DNA of 64,000 nt. Source: Rhizobiales bacterium CCH3-A5. GTDB taxonomy: Bacteria; Pseudomonadota; Alphaproteobacteria; Rhizobiales; Beijerinckiaceae. Every line of letters begins with the position of its first letter. The stretch's first letter is position 1. A program made the translations under genes and the position numbers. Below are positions 50,840-60,688 of this stretch, one piece after another. A model generated the notes under the pieces. It was not told where the DNA came from and did not search any database. It saw only the letters and a list, made by a program, of their open reading frames with translations. The stretch is from the NCBI GenBank assembly GCA_001556025.1, contig LSIB01000093.1:1-64000 (forward strand), read 5' to 3'.

Positions 50840-51253
50840 ATGACCGTCACGATCTACCACAACCCCGCCTGCGGGACCTCGCGCAACGTGCTAGCGATGA
50901 TCCGGCGATCCGGCGAGGAACCAACCGTCGTCGAGTATCTCAAGACGCCGCCGAGCCGGGAGACCCTGGTGGCGCTGCTCGCGGCGATGAAGCTGAGGCC
51001 CCGCGACATCCTGCGCGAGAAGGGCACGCCCTATGCCGAGTTGGGCCTCGGCGACCCAGACCTGTCCGATGACGCGCTTCTGGACGCGATGATGGCGCAT
51101 CCGATCCTGATCAATCGGCCGATCGTTGTGACCGCCAGGGGCGTCGGGCTCTGTCGGCCTTCGGAACGCGTGCTGGACCTGCTCGACCACCCTGTCGCGA
51201 GCTTCACGAAGGAGGACGGCGAGGTCGTAGGCCCGTCGAGCGCCAGGCCATGA
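50840..51253 (+). CDS. arsC: Glutaredoxin-coupled arsenate reductase ArsC
   Basis: 137 residues from the ATG at 50840 with AAGGG upstream. It aligns closely with E. coli R773 Ars[13 protein letters not shown] with catalytic Cys11, then [23 protein letters not shown] and FTKEDGE. It reduces As(V) with glutathione and glutaredoxin in the cytoplasm. It is the third arsenate-reductase domain in the cluster. It overlaps arsH by 4 bases. Confidence 0.95.
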   Translation: MTVTIYHNPACGTSRNVLAMIRRSGEEPTVVEYLKTPPSRETLVALLAAMKLRPRDILREKGTPYAELGLGDPDLSDDALLDAMMAHPILINRPIVVTARGVGLCRPSERVLDLLDHPVASFTKEDGEVVGPSSARP

Positions 51254-51981
51254 CGAGCATGATGCGCGACGCCAACGACATACCGAACGTGGTCACCGGA
51301 CAATTGGAAGCGATCGACGTGCCGGCACTGGGCGGTGGCGCTTCCCCAGGTCATCCGCCGCGTATCCTGGAGCTCTACGGCTCGATCCGGGAACGCTCCT
51401 ATTCGCGGCTCGCCGCAGAAGAGGCCGGGCGCCTGCTACGCTGGTTCGGCTGCGAGGTCAGGACCTTTGACCCGCGCGAGTTGCCGCTTCCCGACGGCAC
51501 CGAACCCGATCATCCCAAGGTCGCGGAACTCCGCGACCTTGCCGACTGGTCCGAGGGCATGGTCTGGGTCAGCCCCGAGCGTCATGGCGCCATGACCGCG
51601 ATCATGAAGGCGCAGATCGACTGGATTCCGCTCAGCCTCGGCGCCAAGCGCCCGACGCAGGGGAAAACGCTGGCGCTGATCCAGGTCAGCGGCGGGTCGC
51701 AGAGCTTCAACGCCGTCAACCAGATGCGCATCCTCGGCCGCTGGATGCGCATGATCACGATTCCCAACCAGTCCTCGGTCCCGAAAGCCTTCCTCGAATT
51801 CGACGAGGCCGGCCGTATGAAAGCTTCGCCACTCTACGACCGCATCGTCGATGTCTGCGAGGAACTGGTGAAATTCACCCATCTGACGCGCGGGCGATCC
51901 GGCTACCTTACAGATCGCTACTCCGAGCGGGTGGAAACGGCCGATGCGCTCATGAAGCGGGTCAACCAGGCCGCGATCTGA
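51250..51981 (+). CDS. arsH: ArsH NADPH-dependent FMN reductase
   Basis: 243 residues with a flavodoxin-like fold; FMN phosphate loop [12 protein letters not shown] near 40 and [18 protein letters not shown] near 110, both characteristic of ArsH. ArsH oxidises trivalent organoarsenicals such as methylarsenite to the pentavalent forms. The start overlaps the arsC stop (ATGA). Confidence 0.94.
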   Translation: MTSMMRDANDIPNVVTGQLEAIDVPALGGGASPGHPPRILELYGSIRERSYSRLAAEEAGRLLRWFGCEVRTFDPRELPLPDGTEPDHPKVAELRDLADWSEGMVWVSPERHGAMTAIMKAQIDWIPLSLGAKRPTQGKTLALIQVSGGSQSFNAVNQMRILGRWMRMITIPNQSSVPKAFLEFDEAGRMKASPLYDRIVDVCEELVKFTHLTRGRSGYLTDRYSERVETADALMKRVNQAAI

Positions 51982-52057
51982 CCTGCGACTCAGATACCGC
52001 ATTCTTCTCCTGCCTCACCGCCTCGACCTCGCGGCGCCGCTGCCATCGGATATCCCC

Positions 52058-53377
52058 ATGCTTGCTCTTGCCATCTTCGTGGCCACGCTCGTCCTCGTTA
52101 TCTGGCAGCCCAGGGTCGGGCAGTCCAAGCGGCTCGGCATCGGCTGGTCGGCGCTGGGCGGAGCCGCGGTCGCCATGCTCGCCGGCGTCGTCGGCTGGGC
52201 GGATGTCGGCACGGTCTGGCACATCGTCTGGGATGCGACTTTCACCTTCGTCGCGCTGATCGTGATCTCGCTGATCCTCGATGAGGCCGGCTTCTTCGCC
52301 TGGGCGGCACTGCATGTGGCGCGCTGGGGCGGCGGCGACGGGCGGCGTCTCTTCCCGCTCGTCGTGCTGCTCGGCGCGGTCATCGCGGCCTTCTTCGCCA
52401 ATGATGGGGCGGCGCTGCTGCTGACCCCGATCGTGCTGGCGATCCTGCTGCGGCTGAACTTTCCGCCCGCCGGCGCGATGGCCTTCATCGTCGCTTGCGG
52501 CTTCGTCGCCGACACGACCTCGCTGCCGCTGGTGATCTCCAACCTCGTCAATATCGTCACCGCCAACTACTTCCAGGTGTCCTTCGGCCGCTATGCGGCG
52601 GTGATGGCGCCGGTCAACGTGGTCTCACTGGCGACGACGCTGCTGGTGCTCTGGCTGTATTTTCGCCGGGACATCCCCGAGCGCTACGCCGTCTCGGAGT
52701 TGGAAGCGCCGCGCAGCGCGATCAGAGACGAGGCGGTCTTCCGCGCCGCCTTCCCGCTTCTCGGCGTCTTGCTCGTCGGCTACTTCGCCACCGCACCGCT
52801 CGGCGTCCCGATCGCCGTTGTCACCGGCGCGGCTGCGCTCGTCCTGATGGCGATCGCCGGCCGCTGGTTCGCGGGCGGCCGGGGCGCTGTCGTTCCGCTC
52901 GGCAAGGTGCTGCGCGAGGCGCCCTGGCAGATCGTGCTGTTCTCGATCGGGATGTATCTCGTGGTCTACGGCCTCGGTAATGCAGGCCTGACCGAGATCG
53001 CAGCCGGCGTCCTCATCTGGCTCGCGGACAAGGGTAGCCTCATCGCCACGGTCGGGACGGGCTTCGTCGTCGCGATCCTGGCGTCGGTGATGAACAACAT
53101 GCCCGCCACGCTGGTCGGCGCGCTCGCCATCGACCGCGCCGGCGTCGCGCCGCTGACTAGGGAGCTGATGCTTTATGCCAACGTCATCGGCAACGATCTC
53201 GGGCCCAAGTTCACGCCGATCGGCTCGCTGGCGACCCTGCTCTGGCTGCATGTGCTGGCCGGCAAGGGGCAGACCATCACCTGGGGCCAGTACATGAAGG
53301 TCGGTCTCGTGATCACGCCGCCGGTTCTGCTGGCGACGCTCGTGGCGCTCTCGCTTTGGCTACCGGTCATCTCGTGA
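52058..53377 (+). CDS. arsB: ArsB arsenite efflux pump
   Basis: 439 residues with about 12 membrane segments: ANDGAALLLTPIVLAIL near 115, GFVADTTSLPLVISNLVNI near 150, and NNMPATLVGALAIDRAG near 350 are typical ArsB/ion-transporter-superfamily motifs. It expels As(III)/Sb(III) by exchange with protons. No arsA or arsD is seen, so it would act without the ATPase. Its end overlaps the convergent MFS gene by 11 bases. Confidence 0.94.
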   Translation: MLALAIFVATLVLVIWQPRVGQSKRLGIGWSALGGAAVAMLAGVVGWADVGTVWHIVWDATFTFVALIVISLILDEAGFFAWAALHVARWGGGDGRRLFPLVVLLGAVIAAFFANDGAALLLTPIVLAILLRLNFPPAGAMAFIVACGFVADTTSLPLVISNLVNIVTANYFQVSFGRYAAVMAPVNVVSLATTLLVLWLYFRRDIPERYAVSELEAPRSAIRDEAVFRAAFPLLGVLLVGYFATAPLGVPIAVVTGAAALVLMAIAGRWFAGGRGAVVPLGKVLREAPWQIVLFSIGMYLVVYGLGNAGLTEIAAGVLIWLADKGSLIATVGTGFVVAILASVMNNMPATLVGALAIDRAGVAPLTRELMLYANVIGNDLGPKFTPIGSLATLLWLHVLAGKGQTITWGQYMKVGLVITPPVLLATLVALSLWLPVIS

Positions 53378-54608
53378 GCGGGGCAGCCGGCGGGTCGATC
53401 GGGTCGCGTGCCAGAACGAAAAGCGCGACCGCCGCTGCGCCGGACAGGACGATCAGCAGGACGGTGCTCGGCATGAGCCCAGTGCGCTCGACCATAACGG
53501 CGAAGGCGAGCGGCGCGGCCGCCCTGATCACGAGGCCCGGCGCGGAGAGCTTGCCGAGCATCGCGCCGTAGCCGGCAGGCCCGAACAGCCTCAGCGGCAC
53601 GGTGCCGCGCACGATCGAACTCAGCCCCATGCTGACGCCATAGGCGATGGCGAAGAGGCCGGCCAGCGTCGCCGTCATGCCGCCGACGAGCAGCAGCGCA
53701 AAGCCCAGTGGCATCAGCGCGGCCGAAACCCAGGCCGTGGTCACCGGCGCGAGGCTCGTGCCGAACAGCATTTCGACTAGCCGTCCGGCGACCTGCGAGG
53801 GGCCGACCATCGCCCCGATGCCGACCGCAAGCGCGGCGCTCAGCCCCAGACCTTGCAGCATGGTCAGCATATGCACCGACATCGCCGAGACGACGAAGCC
53901 CTGCAGCGAGAAGGCCAACGCCAGCAGCAGGAAGGCGCGCCTGCGGGCGGAGCCGGCAAGATACCCGTCCTCGACGATGCCGCCCCCCGGCACAGCCTTC
54001 GGCGCGGCGCTGCCGGCCGCGCGCGGCAACAGCAGCGCGTGCAGGGGCAGACAGATGACGAGATAGCCCACGGCTTAGATCTGGTAGATCGTCCGCCAGT
54101 CGTGGCTTGCGAGCAGCGCCGTCGTCAGCGGCCAGAACAGGGTCGAGGCGAAGCCGCCGATCAGGGTGAGCTTGCTGATCGCGCGGCGCGCGCCCGGTCC
54201 ATGCACCTGGGTCAGGGCGGTGAAGGCGGCGTCGTAGAGCACCAGCGTCGAGACGATTTCGAGCGCGATCATGGCGGCGTAGAAGCTCACCGGCTCGCGC
54301 GCCTGCGACAGCGCAAACAGCGAGGCCGCCGCCAGGACGGAGCCGAGGCTCATCATCGCGCGCGTGCCGTGACGGTCGATCAGCCCGCCCGCGAAGGGCG
54401 CGGCGAGCCCGCCCGCCAGCAGGCCAACCGCGAAAGCGCCATAGGTCCATTCCGGAGCCCAACCGAAACTTCTGGTCATCTCCGGCGCGAGCACGGCGAA
54501 GGCGTAATAGAGCGCGCCATAGCCGGCAACCTGGGTGACGCCGAGCGCGACGATGAGAGCCAGGCCGCCCGGCGGGACGGCCTTGGGGAGCGGAGGCGAG
54601 TGCGTCAT
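53367..54608 (-). pseudogene. MFS transporter interrupted by an in-frame TAA
   Basis: One continuous reading frame of 414 codons begins MTHSPPLPKAVPPGG at 54608 and resumes to 53367, except for a TAA at 54075-54077 after WRTIYQI; the next codons GCC GTG GGC TAT continue the MFS fold (GYLVICLPLHALLL) with no frame change. About 12 helices would be present in total. A single-base substitution or sequencing error explains it; restart at GTG 54071 would give only the C-terminal half. It is coupled to the upstream flavoprotein gene by TGATG. Position in the ars cluster suggests an As(III) or organoarsenical transporter. Confidence 0.8.
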
Positions 54609-56014
54609 CAGCCTGCCGCAAGTTCGTCGATGCGGGCGGTCGTCCCGCAGCCGCAGCCGGCTTTGCCGGCCGCCTTGGCGCTGGCGTCGTCGGCGCAACA
54701 GGCCTCGGACGCAACCGGAGCCGGGCCGCCGCAGCAGCTCGACGCCGCCGTCGTCGCGCCGCCCGGCGTCGCGTTGCACACCCCCGTCTCGGGCAGGACG
54801 AGTTCGACGCGCCTTGCCGCCTCGTGATCGCCGGCGATCTCCGCCACGATCGAGCGAACCTGCTCATGCCCGGTGGCGAGCAGGAAGGTCGGCGCGCGGC
54901 CATAGGATTTCATGCCGGCGATGTAGAAGCCCGGTTCGGGATGGCCGAGTTCGGCTGCGCCATGCGGCCGGACCGTGCCGCAGGAGTGCTCGTTGGGGTC
55001 GATCAGCGGCGCAAGCGCCGGCGTGCATTCCAGCGCCGGATCGAGCTGGATGCGCAATTCGCGCAGGAAGTCGAGTTCGGGCCGAAAGCCGGTGGCGACC
55101 ACGAGTTCCTCCGTGGCAACGGCGCGGCCGTCATCGGCGATCAGGCGCAGTCCCGCCGCATGCGTCTCGATCCGCTCCACCCGATAATCCGTCTCGACGG
55201 CGATGCGCCCGCTCTCCACCAGACTGGCGATCCGCGTCCCGAGTTCGCCGCGCGCAGCGAGTTGGTCGGCCGCGCCACCGCCGAAAGCCTTGGCTAGAGT
55301 CACCCCGCGATAGAGCCAGATCATTCTGGTGTCGGGCGACCGCTCTTGCAGATCAGCCAGCGCGATCAGCGTGCCGATCGCCGAGTGCCCGCCGCCAAGG
55401 ACCGCGATGCTGCGTCCGACGTAGCGGCTGCGGGCCGCGCCCAGCACATCGGGCATGCCATGGCTGATCCGAGCCATCGCCTCCGCCTCGCCGATGGCGG
55501 GCAAACCACCAGAACCCGCCGGATTGGGCGAGAACCAGGTGCCCGACGTATCGATGACGGCATCTGCCAAAACGGCCTTGTCGCGAGTTCCATTGCGATA
55601 ACGCAGGGCGAACGGCGCGCGCTCCCGGCCTGCCGTACGGACCTTGTCGAAGCCCGAGCGGGAGATCGCTGTCACGGTCGCATCGAGATGGATCGCCTCG
55701 CGCAGAACGGTCCGCTCGGCGAGCGGCGCCAGATACTGCCCGACGAGATCGCCGCCGGTCGGATAGGCCTCAGGTGCTGGGCGGTTCCAGCCGATGTCGG
55801 CGAGCAGCCGGCCGGCGGCCGCGTCGATGTTGAACGCCCAGGGCGAGAACATCGGCACATGCGCCCAGCGCCGCACGGCATGGCCGACTGACGGGCCTCG
55901 CTCCAGGACAAGCGGCGTCAGGCCGCGTTCGATGGCGTGTGCGGCGGCCGCGAGGCCGACCGGCCCGGCTCCGATGATCGCGATCGTCTTGCTCATGGGA
56001 AAGGTCTCACTCAT
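54608..56014 (-). CDS. arsO: Flavin-binding monooxygenase-like protein with Cys-rich tail (ArsO-like)
   Basis: 468 residues. FAD motif IAIIGAGPVGLAAAAHA near the start, NADPH motif SIAVLGGGHSAIGTL near 180 and the ATGFRPELDFL motif near 315 are those of class B flavoprotein monooxygenases. The tail (about 405-468) holds CNATPGG, SSCCGGPAP, EACCADD and GCGCG, nine Cys in all, suited to binding As(III). ArsO genes recur in ars operons but the substrate is unproved. Two in-frame ATGs (56014, 55996) lie in a 12-base direct repeat; the first has AGGA nine bases upstream. Confidence 0.85.
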   Translation of the reverse strand: MSETFPMSKTIAIIGAGPVGLAAAAHAIERGLTPLVLERGPSVGHAVRRWAHVPMFSPWAFNIDAAAGRLLADIGWNRPAPEAYPTGGDLVGQYLAPLAERTVLREAIHLDATVTAISRSGFDKVRTAGRERAPFALRYRNGTRDKAVLADAVIDTSGTWFSPNPAGSGGLPAIGEAEAMARISHGMPDVLGAARSRYVGRSIAVLGGGHSAIGTLIALADLQERSPDTRMIWLYRGVTLAKAFGGGAADQLAARGELGTRIASLVESGRIAVETDYRVERIETHAAGLRLIADDGRAVATEELVVATGFRPELDFLRELRIQLDPALECTPALAPLIDPNEHSCGTVRPHGAAELGHPEPGFYIAGMKSYGRAPTFLLATGHEQVRSIVAEIAGDHEAARRVELVLPETGVCNATPGGATTAASSCCGGPAPVASEACCADDASAKAAGKAGCGCGTTARIDELAAG

Positions 56015-56058
56015 GGGAAAGTCCTGCATATCCGGAAGCATGGAAATATTGGGAAAAT

Positions 56059-56376
56059 TCAGGCGGCGTCCGAGGCCGGCATCCGGCAACGCTCCTCGAC
56101 GCAGCACTCGTCGACGAGGAAGCCGACCAGCGCGTTCATCAGGTCGAAATTGGCGCGACAGATCAGCGTGCGGCTCTGCCGCTCCTGTGTGACGAGGCCT
56201 GCATGGATCAGCGCCTTCAGATGAAAGGAGAGGGTCGATTGGGCGATCTGGAGTCGCTGCTGGCATTCGCCGACTGAGAGGCCGGCATGCCCGGCCTTGA
56301 CCAGCGCGCGATAGAGCGAAAGCCGGGTCGGATTGCCCAGCGCCTCAAGCCGTGAAGCCGCGTCGTTCGTGTCCAT
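56059..56376 (-). CDS. arsR: ArsR-family arsenite-responsive repressor
   Basis: 105 residues from the ATG at 56376: winged HTH with LQIAQSTLSFHLKALIHAGLV and a C-terminal Cys group DECCVEERC (CC-x4-C), an As(III) site of the C-terminal type. No CxC in the DNA-recognition helix. It heads the leftward arsR-arsO-MFS set, 44 bases before arsO. The 200 bases upstream, to 56582, are AT-rich near 56410-56440 and probably hold its promoter; no clean palindrome was seen. Confidence 0.9.
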   Translation of the reverse strand: MDTNDAASRLEALGNPTRLSLYRALVKAGHAGLSVGECQQRLQIAQSTLSFHLKALIHAGLVTQERQSRTLICRANFDLMNALVGFLVDECCVEERCRMPASDAA

Positions 56377-56582
56377 GACGCGACGATGGCCGACGCCGCA
56401 CAGGCCGTCAACCCATATTTCTAGTTTTATCGATTCAATTATGCGGAGGCTCTTTTGCTGGGTGTCTGTTCCAGAGAGTCGTGACGCTATTCTGAGCCGG
56501 GAGGCGGAGGATGCGTTATGGCAGGAGTTCTTCACGGCAGCGATCACTACAGCAGGGTCGGTAGTGGTGGAGACCAACGATA

Positions 56583-57701
56583 TCATCGATCTCGACGGCG
56601 CTCCGGAGAGTCCGAGCGGTCTGTGCGCTCCGAACCGCGAGACGATAGCTTCGACGGCCTCTCCGGTTTCGTGCGCATGCTCACTTCGGCGTGCTTGAAC
56701 TCCTTGCCACGCTCAAGTTGTTCAGCGATCCGATCTTTTGCATGCGCCAAGACCGAGCGACGTAGAGCCGGATCGCGAACCGCTTTTGCCAGAGCCTGTT
56801 CTATCGCCGTCATTTGCGATCGCGCAGCTTTGACGACGTCATCACCTCCGTTCTGCTGACGATGAGCCGACCGGAATATATCGGCACGGCGCTCGCCGGC
56901 AGTGCGCGAGGGTCGATTGGATGTAGCCGCTCGAAATGGCAGCACGTCGATTGTGATTGCGGATCTGTCAATTGGAGGATCGGCTCGATGACGTCCGGCT
57001 TTCAACCATGCATGCTGATCTCCGCTGCTCCCGAAGTATTCCTCGGCCGCGTGCCTCGGATGGGTCGGCTCCACGCCGCGCTCAGGCGGCATAACCGTCA
57101 CATCGATGGGTCTCTTGGCTGAAACGCCCGCCACAAAGACTGTTTCGGACGCTTCAGGTCCGCGTTGTTGGGATTGTGATCGGCTCCGCGCTGGATCGAC
57201 ATCCGACTTCGTCCGGAACGACAGCGCGGCCCGGTCAATGGGATCGGGCTCATAACCACGAACCGCCAATCCGCGCACTGAAGCTTCGAGCCAGGCCGTC
57301 CGTCGGAACTCGACTGATCCGCTAACTTGCACTTCCGCCCAGCCTCTATGCTGAGCGATCGACACCATGTCGCGGATGACGCCAGCGTCCTCGAGCCGCG
57401 TCGCTACTCGTTCTGCCGAGACTTTGAACGCAAGATACTCACCTCTCGGATCGGCGTAAGCGTTCGCCTCGTCACGCGTACCCGCTTCGGCGACATAGTA
57501 TTTGCGCCGTAACCGCTCCGGCATACCGCTTTCGGAGTGGCGCTGGCTGGCACCACCTAGGTCGAACTCGGCTCGAACAGTCTCTCCTTGGCCTGGCGGC
57601 GTGCGAGATGCTCCATGCTTTTCGAAACTGTCAGCGTTTGCACCTTTGTCCCGACCTCGCCCGATCGAAAACTCGCCTGGATCGCTCTTGTCATCGGCCA
57701 C
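56583..57701 (-). CDS. LPD7-domain mobilisation-associated protein
   Basis: 372 residues. The segment KYYVAEAGTRDEANAYADP...RVATRLEDAGVIRDMV and HRGWAEVQVSGSVEFRR near 65-125 matches the LPD7 domain that follows relaxases in conjugative DNA-processing proteins. The rest is hydrophilic, Arg/Ser-rich and apparently disordered, ending ERTDRSDSPERRRDR. No relaxase HUH motif is present. It overlaps virD4 by 11 bases, so it belongs to the conjugation operon. It may be the detached tail of a relaxase. It is the last conjugation gene before the ars genes. Confidence 0.65.
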   Translation of the reverse strand: MADDKSDPGEFSIGRGRDKGANADSFEKHGASRTPPGQGETVRAEFDLGGASQRHSESGMPERLRRKYYVAEAGTRDEANAYADPRGEYLAFKVSAERVATRLEDAGVIRDMVSIAQHRGWAEVQVSGSVEFRRTAWLEASVRGLAVRGYEPDPIDRAALSFRTKSDVDPARSRSQSQQRGPEASETVFVAGVSAKRPIDVTVMPPERGVEPTHPRHAAEEYFGSSGDQHAWLKAGRHRADPPIDRSAITIDVLPFRAATSNRPSRTAGERRADIFRSAHRQQNGGDDVVKAARSQMTAIEQALAKAVRDPALRRSVLAHAKDRIAEQLERGKEFKHAEVSMRTKPERPSKLSSRGSERTDRSDSPERRRDR

Positions 57702-59628
57702 GACGCATCTCCTTCACCGGCTGACCCGCTCCCTTCGCGGGGATGATGGCGGCATCGATCACCTGCGAGCACCAGTCCTTCAGTTCATCCTCCGAAAGCC
57801 CTTCGAGATCGACGGGCACATTGCCGAAGTCGAACGTCGCATCGTCAGGGATCAGCGACGGGTCGGCGATTTCCTCATCCGTCATCGGCCGGGTCCGGAA
57901 CGTCGCCTGCAACTCGGCGACGGCGGATTTCAGCTCGATGATCTCGCTTGCAAGCAGCATGTTCGAGGGTCCGCGGTTGGGCGCGATCACCGGTGGCGCT
58001 TTCAGTCGCGCGGTGAAGGCGGCGTCCTCGAAGTAGATGATCTTGTCGCAGATGATCGGCGGCACGCTGGCCGCCAAGATGAATGCCTTGGATGACGGGA
58101 TCAGCTTGAGTTCCTGCGGCAGGATCAGCGCGCGACGCTGATCCGAGAGGGACTCGCTGCGCTTTCCCGACGATAGGCCCCACGGTCGCGAGCGGCTTTT
58201 TGCCTGGACCGTGTCGTAGCCGATCCGCTCGGATAATTCGTTGGCGACGTCCTGCTCTTTCGGGGCGAACACGACCTCGATGGCATGGTTGGTCATGATG
58301 GTCTTGGCGAGATCGGGGCCATAGATGGCCCGGAGTTGCGCCGGATTCTGGATGATCGTGAGAAGGCGAATGCCGTAGCCCGCGACGAAGGCGACGGATT
58401 TGGCGAGCACGCCGACATGGCCGAGCGCCGGAAACTCGTCGAGTAGCAGCAGGACACGGCGATTGAGCTTTGGGTTCTGCTCGGGCAGCTCGCGGCTGTT
58501 CAGGTCGATGACCTGCTGGAAGAACAGGTTGAGCAGCGGCGCCATCCGGTCGAGATTGTCGGGCGTGACGCCGAGATAGATCGACATAGTTCGGGAGCGC
58601 AGCTCGCGCAGGTCAAAATCATTAGCCGATGTGGCGGCATCAATGCGCGGATTGAGCCAGAGGCCGAGCCGCGCCGTCGTCGTTTTCCTGACCGAGTTCA
58701 TGGTGTTCTCGGAAGCCGATAGAAAGTCGTTCAGCGCCCCGATGCAATGCGACGAGAGGGGCGCCGTGCTTTTGGCGCGCTCCTTCATCGCGGCCAGGAA
58801 ATGAGCCTTCAGGTCACTGGACGCCGAAAGCTGCCGCAGGATCTCGCCGATGGTTAGCGGAAGGCCCGGCGTCTCGGCGACATAGCCGCCGATCGCGACG
58901 AACGCCGAACGCGCGGTTTCGAACCAGAACGGGTCGGCCCGGTTTTCGGCCGGGAAGAGCATGACCGCGATGCGCTGGAGATCGTCGTAGAGGTCGACCG
59001 GATCGCGCCGCACATAGGCAAGCGGGTTGTAGCGCGCGGTGCGCCCCTGCTCATCGAGCGGGTCGAACAGGAAGACGGCCTGCCCGCTCGCCTCCCGAAA
59101 CCCGGCGGTGCGGTCAAAATTCTCCTTCTTGACGTCGAGCGCGACGACGGAGTCCGGCCAGTTCAGCAGGTTCGGGATGACATAGCCGACGCCTTTGCCG
59201 GATCGCGTCGGGGCATAAACCATCACGTGCTCGGGGCCGCCGAAGCACAGGAACTTTCCGTCTTTCCGGCCAAGCAGGATCCCCTGCTTCGACCTCAGGC
59301 CCGCCTTGCGGATATCGCGCTCGGTCGCGAAGCGCGCCTCCCCATGTAGCGAGCGCGGTTTGGTCCGCAGGATCAGACCCATCAATCCGAAGGCCGCGAT
59401 CGTGCCGGCCAGCGTGCCAAAGGTGATCCAGCGGTCAAGGCGCTCGTTTGTGCCATAGTGGGGCCAGGCGATCGCAAGCTCGTTCCACTGGAACCCGCCA
59501 TCGTGGCTGCGAAGGCCCAGCAGCAGGACGTTGGAGCCGACGAACAGGAAAATGGCGATGCCGGCAAGCGCAAGCGCGATCCGGAGCACCACCCTACGCG
59601 CTGGCGAGGCGCTTTCGAACGGGGTCAT
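57691..59628 (-). CDS. virD4: VirD4/TraG-type coupling protein
   Basis: 645 residues. Two N-terminal membrane helices (about 13-38 and 70-90) precede the nucleotide-binding domain with Walker A APTRSGKGVG near 145 and Walker B VLLLLDEFPALGH near 390. It couples the relaxosome to the secretion channel and powers DNA transfer. The start overlaps the end of virB11 by 35 bases. Confidence 0.93.
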   Translation of the reverse strand: MTPFESASPARRVVLRIALALAGIAIFLFVGSNVLLLGLRSHDGGFQWNELAIAWPHYGTNERLDRWITFGTLAGTIAAFGLMGLILRTKPRSLHGEARFATERDIRKAGLRSKQGILLGRKDGKFLCFGGPEHVMVYAPTRSGKGVGYVIPNLLNWPDSVVALDVKKENFDRTAGFREASGQAVFLFDPLDEQGRTARYNPLAYVRRDPVDLYDDLQRIAVMLFPAENRADPFWFETARSAFVAIGGYVAETPGLPLTIGEILRQLSASSDLKAHFLAAMKERAKSTAPLSSHCIGALNDFLSASENTMNSVRKTTTARLGLWLNPRIDAATSANDFDLRELRSRTMSIYLGVTPDNLDRMAPLLNLFFQQVIDLNSRELPEQNPKLNRRVLLLLDEFPALGHVGVLAKSVAFVAGYGIRLLTIIQNPAQLRAIYGPDLAKTIMTNHAIEVVFAPKEQDVANELSERIGYDTVQAKSRSRPWGLSSGKRSESLSDQRRALILPQELKLIPSSKAFILAASVPPIICDKIIYFEDAAFTARLKAPPVIAPNRGPSNMLLASEIIELKSAVAELQATFRTRPMTDEEIADPSLIPDDATFDFGNVPVDLEGLSEDELKDWCSQVIDAAIIPAKGAGQPVKEMRRGR

Positions 59629-60688
59629 AGTCGATCTCCGTGATGCGGAAGCGGCCGTGCTCGCGTTTCATCTGGATGACGATGTCGACGGTCTGGCGCA
59701 GGAGGTTGCGGATGTCGTCGCGGGCGAGGTCCCGTCCTTCCGCGCTCTCCTTCACCAGCAGCGTCAACTGCTCGAAGGCGAGACGTGCGGAATCGGCATG
59801 GACCGTCGTAATCGAACCGGGATGGCCTGAGTTCACATTGCGCAGGTAGAAGAAGGCGGTGCCGTCGCGCAGCTCCTGCAGCAGGATGCGATCGGGCCTC
59901 ATGCGCAGGCAGGATTCGAGCAGCTCGCGCGGTCCGACCTTGGCGAGCCCCTGCCCGTCCTTGGCATAGAGCAGCCTGACATGGTTGGGCTGCGGCACCA
60001 CCAGTTCGGCCGTATCCTCGATGGTGATGAGGCGCTCGTTCGCCGGAATCTGGGCGATCAGGCCTTTTGACAGCGTCGTCTTGCCCGATCCGGTTGCGCC
60101 CGAGATGATGATGTTGCGGCGGCTGCGAACGGCGAGCGCCAGGAATTCCCGCCATTCGCCGGCGTCGCGCAGGCGCACCAGCTCCGTCTCGTCTTCGGCG
60201 AGGTCGTCGGTCGTGACGCGGATGTCGGAGAACAGGTTGCGCTGCTCGAAATCCTCCAGCGTCATCGTGACGATCGAGGGCTTTCGGATGGTCAGGCTAA
60301 CGGTGCCCGTTGGCACCGCCGGCGGCACGACGATCTGGCAGCGCTCCTCGCCCGGAAGCGTCGTCGAGACGATCGGATGGTCTGAGGCGATGTCCTGCCG
60401 GGTGTAGCCCGCGGCTGCCGTCGCAAGATGCATCAGATGCGCATGGCTCAGATCGTGGAGCTCATGGCGATGCCACCCGCCCGGGCCTTCCGTGAACACC
60501 TCGCCCGGGCGGTTGACGACGATCTCGGTGAGGTCCGGCTGCGCCAGGAAGCGCGCGAGCGGCGTCAGATAGCGCTCGAGCACGATGCGGCTGGCGCGTC
60601 GTTCGGAAGCGGTCGGAGCGGTCGGCGTGGCCGGTGCGACCGCAACGATGCAATTGGCTTCGACGGGCGCAGGCGCTAGCGCCGTCAT
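59594..60688 (-). CDS. virB11: VirB11-type secretion ATPase
   Basis: 364 residues: N-terminal domain with LTEIVVNRPGEVFTEG, then the RecA-like domain with Walker A GATGSGKTT near 197, ITIEDTAEL, RILLQELRDGTA and GHPGSITTVHADS. It is a hexameric cytosolic ATPase for pilus assembly and substrate transfer. It overlaps virB10 by 4 bases. Confidence 0.94.
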   Translation of the reverse strand: MTALAPAPVEANCIVAVAPATPTAPTASERRASRIVLERYLTPLARFLAQPDLTEIVVNRPGEVFTEGPGGWHRHELHDLSHAHLMHLATAAAGYTRQDIASDHPIVSTTLPGEERCQIVVPPAVPTGTVSLTIRKPSIVTMTLEDFEQRNLFSDIRVTTDDLAEDETELVRLRDAGEWREFLALAVRSRRNIIISGATGSGKTTLSKGLIAQIPANERLITIEDTAELVVPQPNHVRLLYAKDGQGLAKVGPRELLESCLRMRPDRILLQELRDGTAFFYLRNVNSGHPGSITTVHADSARLAFEQLTLLVKESAEGRDLARDDIRNLLRQTVDIVIQMKREHGRFRITEIDYDPVRKRLASA

